Assembly (NCBI GenBank): GCA_009760885.1
Contig: CM019692.1
Span: 58,952,964 to 59,016,963, forward strand
Reading direction: 5' to 3'
Source: Achatina immaculata
Lineage: Eukaryota; Mollusca; Gastropoda; Stylommatophora; Achatinidae
DNA: 64,000 nucleotides
Made by a program: the position numbers and the translations under genes. The notes below the pieces were generated by a model that saw only the letters and a list, made by a program, of their open reading frames with translations, did no database searches and was not told the origin of the DNA. Positions within the stretch are counted from its first letter, which is position 1. Each line of letters starts with the position of its first letter. Of this stretch, positions 22,010 to 32,179 are shown in pieces.

Positions 22010-22325
22010 AAAAGTAAATTATCTTATTGCATATACATTGATATGCGAGACTGTTGGAGTAACTTTGTTACGTGTATATAGTTACATCCTGTATTGTTCG
22101 CGTGGACAAGAGTGAAATGTAAGCATTTTTATTTCAGTCTCTGCTTTTTTTTAATTTCAGTTTTATTTCATTCTTAATTATGTTTGTTATATATAACATA
22201 TTTGTACTAACTGTTGTGAACTGCCTGGAGTAAAGTTAAAGGTATATGATAAAGTGCATAAACTGTCAGAGGGACCTTCGCCCGTAGAAAATAAAAGTTC
22301 GTTTGTACGTTCGTTTGCCGTCTGA
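22010..22325 (+). pseudogene. LINE family C, 3' UTR fragment
   Basis: It matches the 3' UTR of family C at 55800-56070: GTAACTTTGTTACGTGTATA-like, GTGGACAAGAGTGAAATGTA, GTATATGATAAAGTGCATAA, ACTGTCAGAGGGACCTTCG and AAAATAAAAGTTCGTTTG. It has no coding capacity and ends in GTTCGTTTGTACGTTCG, like the CGTTCGTTCG tail at 55230. Confidence 0.7.
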
Positions 22326-22484
22326 GTTTAAACTGAAGCACAAGCGCACTTAAGAAATTGTTGCCGCGCAGGTCAAGAAAATTATATAGTAAGGCAGTCA
22401 TCACATGATTTCTATTTTAAAAGGAAAAGGTGGAGAGAATCCGAAAACGTGTCTTTTAATTGGCGTAATTCATAACATGGATCA

Positions 22485-23042
22485 GTACTAACTAATAATG
22501 GAGATACAATGAGGGGAAATTGAAAGGAAGACATCTTTACTTCAGAAAGTAAAACAACTAAAGAATCTGTGGAGAGGAACAGACAGAACTACAAAAATAA
22601 GACTTTTAAGGGCACGCATCTTTCCTATCGCAATGTATGCCTGTGAGATCTGGACACTTAACAAAACAGCTGAGAAATACATAAACGCCTTTGAATGTAA
22701 ATGCTACAGAAGAGTTCTTCAAATATCATGCACACAGAAAAGAACAAATATATCCATGCTACAAGAACTTAATATTGAAGAAGGCTGGCTAGTAAAGAGG
22801 ATTAAAGAGAGAAAACTTAAATATTTTGCACACGTTAAACGTCATGATAATCTAGAGAAGACCATCTTGGAAGGGTACATAATGGGAAAAAGAAAGAGAG
22901 GAAGACCAAGGCGAAGATGGCTGCAAGACATCGTTGATGATCTGCAAATGGATGCATCAGCAACAGCCATCTTTCTCACAACCGAGAGGCCTACAGGAGA
23001 GCTGTTAGGGTGGTAGAGTTCCGCAAGGGACATGCAAATGAC
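22485..23042 (+). pseudogene. LINE family A, 3' fragment 3 (longest of the fragments)
   Basis: The open part 22633-23016 reads YACEIWTLNKTAEKYINAFE, KRTNISMLQELNIEEGWLVK, LKYFAHVKRHDNLEKTILEG, YIMGKRKRGRPRRRWLQDIV and DDLQMDASA. A frameshift then replaces the usual ending, though the nucleotide end AGTTCCGCAAGGGACATGC is conserved. The tail is GACTGACTGAC. Upstream DNA back to 22485 matches the family's GSLLTNNGDT region in broken frames. Confidence 0.85.
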
Positions 23043-23185
23043 TGACTGACTGACGCTGATATTATAAATTTTATATTGTGACGATGCTAATATAAATTTT
23101 ATCTGGTGACGCTGATATTATAAATTCTATAAATATGACGCTATTATTAATTTTATATGGTGACGCTGATATTATAAATAAAGTT
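23042..23185. repeat. Degenerate tandem repeat, about 34 bp
   Basis: The phrase TGACGCTGATATTATAAATT recurs with gaps four to five times and is joined directly to the GACT tail of the family A fragment. It is likely a local expansion. Confidence 0.6.
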
Positions 23186-23189
23186 ATTA

Positions 23190-23821
23190 TTGCTCTTTGT
23201 TATGTGCATGTAACATCACACTATAAGAAGACTAGTACACGCGGTCTCATGTTATGTTACTTGTTTGTCTCTTGCTAGAGTTTTATTTTATTTTGTTATT
23301 ATTTGCTTTTGTTTGTTATGAACAAAACCTTTGGTGTCATTTTTATAGTCTTGTTTATGTAGATGTAAGACAGAGGAATTTCATCACACTCGTATATTTT
23401 CTTCAAGAAGAGAAAAAAAAAAATACATACAGATTCAGTAAATCGTGATTTAACAAATTTCTGTTGCCTTCTTGTATGCATTTTAGCAGAGTATTAAAAA
23501 ATTTGAATTATTTGTTATTTAATCTTAAAATGAGTAACATGATAATTGCCAAAATTTGTGATGATAAGCGATTATACATGTCATTCTCGATTAGAGTCAT
23601 TGTGGATGTAAATGGTTGTTTGGTGTTTGCTCTATTCTTAGTTGGTCTGTTCTTAGAGAAAGTAGATAAAACTTCACAGAATACTCTCATTGTTATAATT
23701 ACACATATTTTGTGAATGGTTGTTTCTTAAATATAAGAAAAGACATCAAATATAACCAATAAGCACAAAATGTCTACAATTGTAGTTGTCGAAGATTTGA
23801 TGTGGGTTTTTTAATGGCATG

Positions 23822-23863
<42 letters not shown>

Positions 23864-24750
23864 TCCCTTCAAGTCTTCAGTACCCAAGACGGACTCGGCT
23901 GCCGAAGGCAAGAGATTTCCACTTTATGGACTCTTTGCTATCTTAATGACATGAATTAATTACTTATATTTACTTGTCTTTATTCTTTCAAATAATATTG
24001 TTATAGTTTAGAATTTCATGAAGTATGATGTATTTTATTCGTCGCTGCGTTTTTTATTAGCGACATATACGGGACACAATCTCTCTAGACTCCAGACAGA
24101 CAAATTATAAGTAATTGTATGAATTATTCATTATCAAGTTTGTGGCTTCCGAAAACAGTAAAAATAGACATTTGGAAAACTCAGTACGGTCGCCGCCCTA
24201 ATACCTACTGCGCGAGCATAACATAATTGTTTCAATTTATGGAAATTTAAGAAAGTTCAGAATAATAATTTAGTCTGTCTCTAAAGTGTAAAGTTTTTTT
24301 GCCGATTTACAATGAGAAAAAAAAGACAGAGGGGAAAGAACGTAATCAAAGATAGCAGCAAAAAAAAAAAAAAAATTTCGACAGAACACCTTGTGCAGGG
24401 ACGAAAGAAGCGCTAAAATATCAGCAGAACAAAAAGAATAAGTTTGAAAAAACGAAATATCACTCAGTTGTTCAGGATTACAATTTCGCAAACTCTCACA
24501 TTCCCATTCCTCCACTTTTAGATCTCGACATTCATTTTAGCACAGTTATCATTTAATTAATTTCCTCCTCCTCCCCCCCCCCCAACCTCCCCCTCGTCCC
24601 ACTCCCACTCCACCTCTCTTGTGACGTCACAAGAGGTGGTGTGCCATCGCAAAACTCCAGTGCCGCGTTGTGACAAAGGCACCCATGCAGTGATGAGCCC
24701 TGTCACTTTTCTGCGCACAAGTCTCCTTGTTTCTTGTTAATAACGCGCAA
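23190..24750. other. No gene recognised; (TC)n and C-rich tracts
   Basis: A clean (TC)n tract lies at 23825-23862 and a C run at 24574-24585. Intervening AT-rich DNA has no conserved frame. Small ORFs of 60-83 codons here lack motifs. Confidence 0.45.
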
Positions 24751-24756
24751 GGAGGT

Positions 24757-25770
24757 CAGTCAATCAAGTGCCGTGCCGCGTGGCGTAGGCGATCATTTTT
24801 CCCCACAGTTCCCTGTCTTAAGACTTGATTATGAGACCCGCCGGTGACTTTCTTCCTAGCCACACTGACAGCCCAGCCCATCCAGTAACTTCTCTCTCTG
24901 TCATCCTCTGTCTCTTCTTCCCTCAGTTTCCCCAGTTGCCACAATGTATTCCAATTTTAGTCTTCTCAGAAAATGTCCTACAAATCTCGCTTGTCTGCCT
25001 CTGATCTTTGCTGTAATTTGCCTTTTAACTCCAGCCTCTCCTAAGACTTCTTCGTTGGTTTTCTTAGCTGTCCATGGTACCTTCAGCATCCTTCTTATGA
25101 ACCACATTTCCATGGCCTCCATTTCTCGTTGTACTCTCTTACTCATGGACCATGCTTCACATCTATAAAACAATTAGCTCGATGTAACATTTAAGTACTC
25201 GGAATCTTGTTTCCATTGATATGGATCTGTTGCACAAGATGTTTCTCATTTTCTGGAATGCTGACTTGGCCTGAGCACGTCTGCTTTTTATTTCGTTGTG
25301 ACATTTCCCATCAGCTGTTATAATCGTTCTTAAGTACTTGAATCTATCGACTTGTTCAGTTCTGTGCCATCGATGGTAATGTACATTTTGGTGGTATTCT
25401 TTGCTTTGAGATGATCATCACTTCAGTCTTCTTTTCATTCAGGCTGAGACCTTTACTTTTGCTTTCACGAACCACGATGATTAGAAGAGCCTGTAGCTCC
25501 CCTTCACTTTTAGCGAATCAGAACTATGTCGTCTGCATATCTTAAGCTGTTTAGGTTGTAGCCGACAATTGATATTCCTGGCAAACTCTCTATATTTCTC
25601 ATTATGTTTTCGCTGTACAAGGAAAAGAGGTCAGGATAGAACATATCCTTGCAAGGAGGTACACGAGATAAAACTCCTCGTTTTCCGTTCTTCTTGTTCT
25701 GAGACAGAAAAATCATGGCCCCCCAAAATACCAAAACATGGTAACCGCTTGCTTTACAAAACATATCCTT
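24757..25770 (-). pseudogene. LINE family G, RT 3' half (RTE-like)
   Basis: Segment 25764-25510 reads DLFSLYSENIMRNIESLPG and LNSLRYADDIVLIR, covering the end of motif B and motif C with catalytic YADD. Segment 25173-24901 reads FYRCEAWSMSKRVQREMEAM, EMWFIRRMLKVPWTAKKTNE and RQARFVGHFLRR. Segment 24944-24756 holds the terminal GGSHNQVLRQG-like end. Order is right for one element, but stops and indels separate the parts, and about 60 codons before motif C are replaced by unrelated frame. Confidence 0.75.
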
Positions 25771-25774
25771 ACTT

Positions 25775-26370
25775 GTGTTGCTGACATTATTATTACATAT
25801 ATTTCAGAGTGTCCTGGCCGCACTCGTAACCGTTGAAAGTTTCACGAGCGACAGGAATATACAAAAAAATAAGTTTTATGAATCACTTGTTTTACCATGT
25901 GGTTTCAGATTTACAGGCCGCCGCCCACATTTAACATGCTTCCTTAACAACGCAGCAGCCATGAAAAATTGCTACTTGAATGGAACCTGTTTAATTGAGC
26001 TAATTTCCTTAGTTATTGCCCTTGTATTTATGGTGGCTTTTGGCATTCCACATTTCCCTTCTTATTTTGATATTCACTTTTTTTTTAGTAAAATCTCTCT
26101 TGTTCTCTCTCCTTTCCCTACACCTTTTCCATTATCCAAGTTCCAAATATCCCAGATGAATCTATATTTCTCATTATCATGTGCCATAATCACGCGGAAG
26201 TTCAGCTGCGTTTAACCTCTAGCATATTCTATAGAAGCATGTGAGTTACTGTGGCTAGCCTTCATCAACATCTCTCGTGAATCCAGTTTCCTGAGTAACT
26301 TCGACTCTTTCATCGACATTTTGAATTTCTCTTGTGTCAGTTTTTGTACTTGTCAGTTTTTTGTTGTTGT
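25775..26370. other. Unrecognised open frame and spacer
   Basis: A 146-codon plus-strand frame (25775-26215) is the largest here not explained by a repeat. It is hydrophobic and shows no motif. It lies directly upstream of family G and may be degraded element sequence. I do not call it a gene. Confidence 0.3.
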
Positions 26371-26384
26371 TGCTGTTAATGGGG

Positions 26385-26968
26385 TTGCTGACTCCTGACT
26401 AACCGACTGACTGATTAGCTAACTTACTAAATTATTGATTGACTGATTAACTAACTGACTGACTGATTTGCTGACTGTTCAACTGACGGACTAACCGATT
26501 GACTAACTGACTGATTTACTAACTTATTGACTGACTGACTTACTAACTTATTGACTGAGTGACTGACTGAGTAATTAACTGACTGACTTACTAACGTGTT
26601 GACTGAATGACTGACTGGCTTACTTACTAGTTTATTGATTGATTGATTGACTGATTGACTGACTGACTTAATTTTTGGCTGACTAACTTATTGACTGACT
26701 GATTAACTGGCTGATTTACTAACAGACAAACTGATCAACTGAAATTGATTGACTGACTGATTGACTTACTAACTTATAAACTGACTGATTGATTAGCTTT
26801 TTGACTGACTGACTGACTAACTGAAACTGAAACTGAGTAACTGACTGACTGACTGACTAACTGAAACTGAGTAACTGATTGACTGACTGACTAACTGAAG
26901 CTGAGTAACTGATTGGCTGACTAACTGAAACTGAGTAACTGACTGACTGACTGGCTAGCAGCTAAGTA
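26385..26968. repeat. (GACT)n-derived degenerate array
   Basis: About 580 bases of ACTGACTG words are interspersed with TAACTGA, TTACTAAC and GAAACTGAGTAAC variants. A higher-order piece of about 40-50 bases (GACTGACTAACTGAAACTGA plus GTAACTGATT) repeats at 26810-26950. There is no reading frame of interest. Confidence 0.9.
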
Positions 26969-26969
26969 G

Positions 26970-27775
26970 GAACCTAACCAGCCAACATTCCTTTCTTCTT
27001 TACATATGCATTACAGAGACATAGTAATGGCTGGATCGGGCGAATGCTGATTCTGCGGATGAAAGCAATGGATTCTGTCTAGTCAGTAACGGCTTTCGTT
27101 GGTGCTGCGGAGTACCTGCGCTTCTGCTAAAATCATGTTTCCATTGAGGAAAATAAAATGTCTGTGGACTTTGTGCAGAGTGCGGCAAAGATAATGTGAA
27201 AAGTTTAGTGAACAACATTTCAAACAGGGATAGGTCAGACAGAGTTCGGGTTAACTGTCATTTATCTTCAGGTGTCTCCGGGAGCGTGATTTTTGTTCTG
27301 TGATGATGAATCGATTCTATGTGAAAATGCACAAACAACCCAAACATGGTTAGACTACGGCCCACAGAACAAATCGGGCCCCGCATCCATTTTCACGCGA
27401 TATGCCATCTAAAATAACTTCCAATGTCCAAATGTCCAACAATATCTCATTTCATTTCTGTAAGGGAGGTAAGTGAGAGACAGAAGAAGGAGAGATGAAA
27501 AGGGGGGGGGGGGGAAGACTGAGTCCAATGGTCAAGTTTTAATTAAAGAAGTTATTATTTTTTTAAAACAAAGTTTTTAAAAACTCACTCAACTAGAGCA
27601 CGGAAGAGTTGGAAACTTGACTTGTATTCTTAATTATCTGCCCAGATTGCGTTACAATGTGCAGTGCAGTGCGTTCGAAGTATATTATTCGTATATTGTG
27701 CTTCTGTGTTATGGAATTGCTATTTAATGTGATTATTTGATCGAATAGCGCTGTTCTAGTATCAAGCTGCATTTT
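26970..27775. other. No gene recognised
   Basis: The stretch contains a G run at 27504-27516 and otherwise mixed sequence. A short minus-strand frame (27218-27000) has no motif. Confidence 0.4.
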
Positions 27776-27777
27776 CG

Positions 27778-27956
27778 TCCTTAAAACAAACTGTTAGAGT
27801 GTGGATTAAGTCGACAGATACTTAAAACAAACTGTTAGAATATAGATTAAGTCGACAGATACTTAAAGATACTTAAAACAAACTGCTAGAATGTGGGTTA
27901 AGTTCGACAGATATTTAAATAAAACTGCTAGAATGTGGATTAAGTCAACAGATACT
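27778..27956. repeat. 41-bp tandem repeat, 4 units
   Basis: The unit CTTAAAACAAACTGTTAGAA plus TATAGATTAAGTCGACAGATA repeats four times with small indels. It lies about 430 bases before the first coding exon. Confidence 0.9.
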
Positions 27957-27959
27957 ACT

Positions 27960-28383
27960 CAGGATCCTTCAGTGTTGTTGTTTTTTTTTCTTTCTTTCCA
28001 ACATGTCGGCTATGCAGACTTAAATTTGTTCTCATTCAGTGAATGTTCTATTTCACTATAGTGTTGTTTTTGTGTTTCAGGTCATTTGATCTACATAATT
28101 AATGTTCTTCTAAGTTCTACTTGACCGTGACAAGAGCTCTCAAGAATATTGTATTTCGTACAAGGATGGCTCCTTTCATTGAAAGTTTTCGAACATTGCA
28201 TTTATCGCTTCATTCTTTCGCTTGGAGCGCGAATGTTTTAGTATGAATCAGTTTAACAGAGAATCTTCGCTGAATTCATCACGGGGGAACGTTCGTTTAT
28301 GACAGCGTGTCACATACACAGGGAGCTTACACGGCATCTTCATTTAAACTCTTAAGCGAGAGAGTTCTCTTTTGACAGACGCC
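27960..28383 (+). promoter_or_regulatory. 5' leader or upstream flank of the sif-like gene
   Basis: This is non-repetitive sequence before the start codon. It has no TATA box that I would defend. A pyrimidine tract and AG (TTCTCTTTTGACAG, ending 28378) lie six bases before the ATG, so the coding exon could begin at 28379 after a non-coding first exon. Alternatively the leader may simply run through. Neither can be decided from sequence alone. Confidence 0.4.
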
Positions 28384-28478
28384 ATGGGCAATAAACTGTG
28401 TGCCCCACTGCTGAAGAAGAGCTACAGAGGTCATGAGACGAATCCATGGCATTCACGGAAAGATTCTCACCTGTTGAG
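28384..28478 (+). CDS. sif: Still life/TIAM-like Rac GEF, first coding exon
   Basis: The exon encodes 31 residues and two bases of the next codon: MGNKLCAPLLKKSYRGHETN, then PWHSRKDSHLL. It ends AG|GTAAGT, a strong donor. From memory, Drosophila Still life begins MGNKL, has a CAPL segment, a Pro-Trp and a GHLL before RLWAEVF, so order and spacing agree. ATG context (GCCATGG) is good. Gly2 and Asn3 fit N-myristoylation, and Cys6 could be palmitoylated, which would place this Rac exchange factor at membranes. The exon is phase 2 and is completed by the first base of the exon at 60438. Family members act on Rac1 at synapses and cell edges. Confidence 0.88.
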
Positions 28479-28479
28479 G

Positions 28480-28860
28480 TAAGTGACAGTGGAAAACTTA
28501 GTATTTGTGAAGAGCCCAAATAAGGACAAGTGGTGAAGTTATGTTAGAGGTTTTGTTGTTAGGAAGGGGAAAGGGTTTTCCTTTAGTTTGGTTTTGTAAC
28601 CAGTGGCAACTCACGCTTAAAATCTATTACTGTATGTAAGCCTTGTGTTATAAACACACACATATTGTGACTTATGGATTCTCTGAAAGCTTCAGGAACA
28701 TATCGAGTTGAGATTGTGGTTTTAGTACCATTCGTGTAAATGTCTTAATTATTGTGCTCGGTTTTGGAAGCATTTAGAGGGTGGCCACATACGTTCTTTC
28801 CCCCAAGAAGTCGCGTGAATGAATGTCTGTACGTTTTCATTATATCTCACTAAGGGCTGA
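28480..28860 (+). other. Start of the 32-kb intron
   Basis: Sequence after the GTAAGT donor is not repetitive and holds no conserved frame. Confidence 0.5.
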
Positions 28861-28864
28861 AGCT

Positions 28865-29116
28865 TTATTAATATTAAAGAAGGCTGGCGATTAAAGAGAG
28901 AAAACTTAAATATTCTGAACACATTAAACGTCATGAGAATTTAGAGAAGACCGTCTTGGTAGGGTACATAATAGGAAAAAGAAAGAGAGGAAAACAAAGG
29001 CGAAGACATCGTTGATATTCTGCAAATGGAAGCATCAGCATCAGGGCATCTTGCTTACAACCGAGAGACCTACAAGAGGAGGCAAAGTTCCTCAAGGGAC
29101 ATGAATGAATGACTGT
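28865..29116 (+). pseudogene. LINE family A, 3' fragment 4
   Basis: It begins in the ELNIEEGW region (AATATTAAAGAAGGCTGGCG) and runs through TTAAACGTCATGAGAATTTA, AGAAAGAGAGG and GCATCTTGCTTACAACCGAG to GGGACATGAATGAATGACTG. Small deletions remove part of the GRPRRRW and EAYRSA segments, so it is more damaged than other copies. It lies 390 bases inside the intron, sense to the gene. Confidence 0.85.
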
Positions 29117-29264
29117 AGGGCTGAAGTCGGTGTCTTTCTTCTTGGATCATTCTTAGACGTTGACTTGTGAACCTCTAATCCATGGTCAGCTGTGTACATT
29201 CCTATAAAGCTTCTCTTGAAGTAACTATATATGTGTGTGTGTTTGCGTGTGATGGCCAGATCTT

Positions 29265-30130
29265 TTTTTTCTGCCCCTATATATTGGGCATTCCTGCAGA
29301 ATGTGTTATGTACTGGTAAAATCAGTGCTACATGTGCACATGTCGGTTGGGCCAATCTCGATCTTGTTGGAAAAGTGGTACCTCAGTCTATTGTGGCCGG
29401 TAGGAGCCGAAAAAAAAGATCTTTAGCTCTTCACTGCCGAATTGGTAGTACGTGGCATTTATTCTGGTAACCATGGTGTTCTTTTGTCAGTTTGTTTTTG
29501 AATGTAGTTTTATTTTTGGACCAGTTATCAACACTTTATCAAAGGCAACCTCCAAGTCCACCCACGCTGCAAAAGTATTTTTCTTCTCTTGAAAAGCAGA
29601 GGGAACAGAAGTAAGGGTAGACCAAAAGAGACATGGAGAAGAACAACAGAGAGGATGTTAAGAAATAGAAGGCTCACCTGGGCAACATCAGAAAAAAGGC
29701 AAAGGACAGGCATTTGTGGAAAACCCTTGCGGAACCCCCATGTGCCCTCGGCACTTAAGGCTCAGGGAGGGAGAGAGAATGAGAGAGACAGAGAGAGGGG
29801 GGGGGGAAGAGAGAAATAGAGAGAAAAGCATTTTCTTTTTCCTGAGCTATGAATGTAGATCTGTGTTGTTCCCTGGACCTAGCTTGATGTGGGAGTAGCA
29901 GGTCCTTTTACTTCAAGGTGGCACACCATTCTGGTGACATGCATGTGCTCAAGAAGCTTTTCTGTGTAGTTCAATAGACTGATGAGTCTGTAGCTTGTTG
30001 ATTCTGTTGGTGATTTCTCTTTCTTTAGGACAAGTATCGGGATTGCCTCCTTCATCCTCTTAAGGAATGATACCCTTTTCCCCCAGTTGCAGCTGAGGAG
30101 TTCTGACTCATGTAATGATTTTGACAAATA
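29265..30130 (-). pseudogene. RNase H-type LINE (family H), deleted and split by family D
   Basis: Minus-strand pieces occur in element order. At 30070-29890: an RT N-terminal segment LKKEKSPTESTSYRLISLLN followed by a KLLEHM-like block. At 29600-29530: RT motif A, WVDLEVAFDKV. At 29430-29270: HNRLRYHFSNKIEIGPTD and a Cys-rich end (MCTCSTDF...HILQECP). The last matches the terminal Zn-knuckle of RNase H-bearing I/Jockey-group LINEs. Motifs B and C and the RNase H are missing. A family D fragment on the opposite strand lies between the first and second pieces. Confidence 0.7.
29597..29805 (+). pseudogene. LINE family D copy 2, 3' end, nested
   Basis: The frame reads SRGNRSKGRPKETWRRTTER then MLRNRRLTWATSEKRQR. 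The DNA ends CCCATGTGCCCTCGGCACTT, AAGGCTCAGGGA and a (GA)n tail, as in the other D copies. It interrupts the minus-strand family H element just after motif A, so D inserted later. Confidence 0.8.
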
Positions 30131-30387
30131 GAAAGATAGTACATCGTTCTGAGGAGTATATACAAAGTCTGAAAAAGTAACACAGAACTCTGTTCGTGAT
30201 ATCGATCTGATATCTGGAGCACCACTTTAAGAAAAACCAGGCGTGGTTTACATAGAGAATCAGTATGACAACAGACAGACAAAAGGTCTGCCAACAGTAG
30301 ACAATAGGTCTGTCAATACTTCACTCTTACAACTCAGTATTAACGTCAAAGGGTAGAGAATAATTTCCCACCCTAGTTAACAGTGAG

Positions 30388-30389
<2 letters not shown>

Positions 30390-30439
<50 letters not shown>

Positions 30440-30446
30440 GAGAGGT
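30390..30446. repeat. (GA)n microsatellite
   Basis: A nearly pure GA tract of about 57 bases with one GGG interruption. Confidence 0.95.
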
Positions 30447-30779
30447 CAAGAACTGGTGACATGGAAATAATAGAATTGTTATAACGCCTTTAATTTTATG
30501 TAATCTTTTTTAAATGTAATTGTTTCTTAGATATCGGCGCGGCGCTATAAGTAATACTCTGACGTATCACAACATGACGTTATAACCTATACAGAATGGA
30601 ATATAATTCTATTCAGACTTTTTCTCTTGTACTCGTAACATCATCATCATCAACATGTGCCATGCCGACTGGTGTTGGCTATTATGCTTCTCCATATAGA
30701 GAACTCAAAGAAAGATTAGTCCATAGTAATGCTTCCATAACGTAGTTTCTTAACTCCGGTGCAAACGTTAACTAGGCTA

Positions 30780-31465
30780 TTTACTGCAACTACTACTATT
30801 ACTACTACAACTACTACTATAACTACTACAACTGCTACTATAACTACAACTATTAGTACAGCTACTACTGCTACTACAACTAGCACTACTACCACTGCAA
30901 CTACTACTACAGCTACTACGACTACTACAACTACTACTAGCTACTACGACTACTACAACTACTACTACAGTTGCTATTACTAGTACTACTACAACAACTA
31001 CTACTACTATCACTACAACTACTACTACAACAACTATTACTACTATAACTACTACAGCTACTACTACTACTACACCAACTACTACTACAACTACAATTAT
31101 TAGTACAACTACTACTACAACTACAGTTACTAGTACAACTACTATTACTATAACTAGCACTACTACTACCACAACTACTACAACTGCTACTACAACTACT
31201 ATTACAGCCACTACTACTACTACTACAACTATTGTTATTGATACTACTACAACTACTACTACTACTGCTATCACTACAATTACTACTACTACTACTACTA
31301 CTACAACTAATACTACCACTACTACAGTTACTACTGCCACTACTACAGTTACTACTGCCACTACTTCAACTACTACTACTACAACTACTGCTACCGCTAC
31401 TACAACTACTACTATTACAACTACAATTACTACTACTATTACAACTACATACTGCTACTACCACT
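30780..31465. repeat. (ACT)n array, about 690 bp
   Basis: Variants of ACT/ACA triplets (CTACTACAACTACTAC and similar) extend without a break other than point changes. All six frames give low-complexity Thr, Val, Leu, Tyr or Ser peptides, including a 194-codon Val-rich minus frame that is not a gene. An R300 fragment lies about 40 bases beyond its right end. Confidence 0.95.
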
Positions 31466-31502
31466 GTTTTTTCGACTTATTCTTTTTTTATTCTTCTGAC
31501 AA

Positions 31503-31558
31503 CTCTCTGAAACTGCGAGCGGGATGTTATTTGCAGCTGATGTGGTTGTGACGTTGAA
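31503..31558 (+). repeat. R300 dispersed repeat, short terminal fragment
   Basis: CTCTGAAACTGCGAGCGGG, then TGTTATTTGCAGCTGATG and GTTGA correspond to the CTCCCTG end of the family (compare 48275-48335). As in other copies, a simple repeat, here the long (ACT)n array, lies on the CTCCCTG side. Confidence 0.65.
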
Positions 31559-31680
31559 AAAAAAAACACGGAATGCTATCATCATCAGCAAGTTGCAGAC
31601 GTCTTACTATCTTACTCCACCAAGTTTTCAAACATTTCTTAATTAAAGAAGAAGATATTTCTGAGTTTTTGTGTATATAT

Positions 31681-31850
31681 GGTGGCCTGTTAAGCTGAGC
31701 GGTTAGGCGCTCGGTTTACTAATCCAGTGGTGCCGGGTTCAAGTCCCAGCAGTGGGATTTTTTTCTAGTACACACCAAAAAAGCCCCCGGGGTCTACCCA
31801 GCCTCTTAAAAAAAAGCAGTGTGAGATAAATCTGGGAATGTAAAGTAAGG
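31681..31850 (+). mobile_element. tRNA-derived SINE (tRNA-Ser-like head)
   Basis: The head reads GGTGGCCTGTTAAGCTGAGC, GGTTAGGCGCTCGG, TTTACTAATCCAGTGG and GGGTTCAAGTCCCAGC. An A box lies at about 31691-31708 and a B box at 31735-31747. The ACTAATCCA stretch resembles the anticodon arm of tRNA-Ser(GCU). A T run, CCCCGGGGTCTACCCAGCC, an A run and TCTGGGAATGTAAAG follow, matching the SINE at 32626. The tRNA fold is degraded, so it is not a functional tRNA. Confidence 0.8.
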
Positions 31851-32075
31851 GAACATAGTTTTGTAGGATTAGACCTGGAAAAAAATCGTAGTCAAAGCAC
31901 TTTAGTGAGACGTGAGAGAAAGAAAAATCACAAGAGAATTATCTGGGATTCGAACACGGGCTTCGGTAGGACAGACAGCCGTATAGACACGAGAGAACAG
32001 AGAACTAACGAACTGAGCCAACTAGCACCTCCAAAAACGTGTTTTGTAGGCTTAGTCATCAGTAACTGTTCATTG
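31850..32075 (-). mobile_element. Second SINE type, left arm of an inverted pair
   Basis: The reverse complement of this stretch matches 32180-32430 almost end to end. On the minus strand it reads GGAGGTGCTAGTTGGCTCAG (A box, about 32010-32023), then GTGTTCGAATCCCAG (B box, 31947-31955), AATTCTCTTGTG and CACTAAAGTGCTTTGACTACG, and ends GTCTAATCCTACAAAACTAT. This is a tRNA-like head with a body different from the 31681 SINE. Confidence 0.75.
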
Positions 32076-32179
32076 TTTTGTCTAAAAGTTGGTACCTGCT
32101 AGAGACACTGACAGACAGACAACGGAATTTCTGTGTTATGACCTCGTTTCTTTCCGAGCATCACGATCCCTCGTGTCTA

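Noticed and set aside
25775..26215. 146-codon plus-strand open frame as a host gene
   Set aside because: No motif, no splice borders, and it is adjacent to a broken LINE. It is kept only as unrecognised sequence.
30777..31361. 194-codon Val-rich minus-strand open frame
   Set aside because: It is a translation of the (ACT)n array, and other frames give Thr, Leu or Tyr runs of the same kind.
31681..31760. Functional tRNA-Ser gene
   Set aside because: A and B boxes are recognisable, but the acceptor stem does not pair and the sequence runs into a SINE body shared with 32626.
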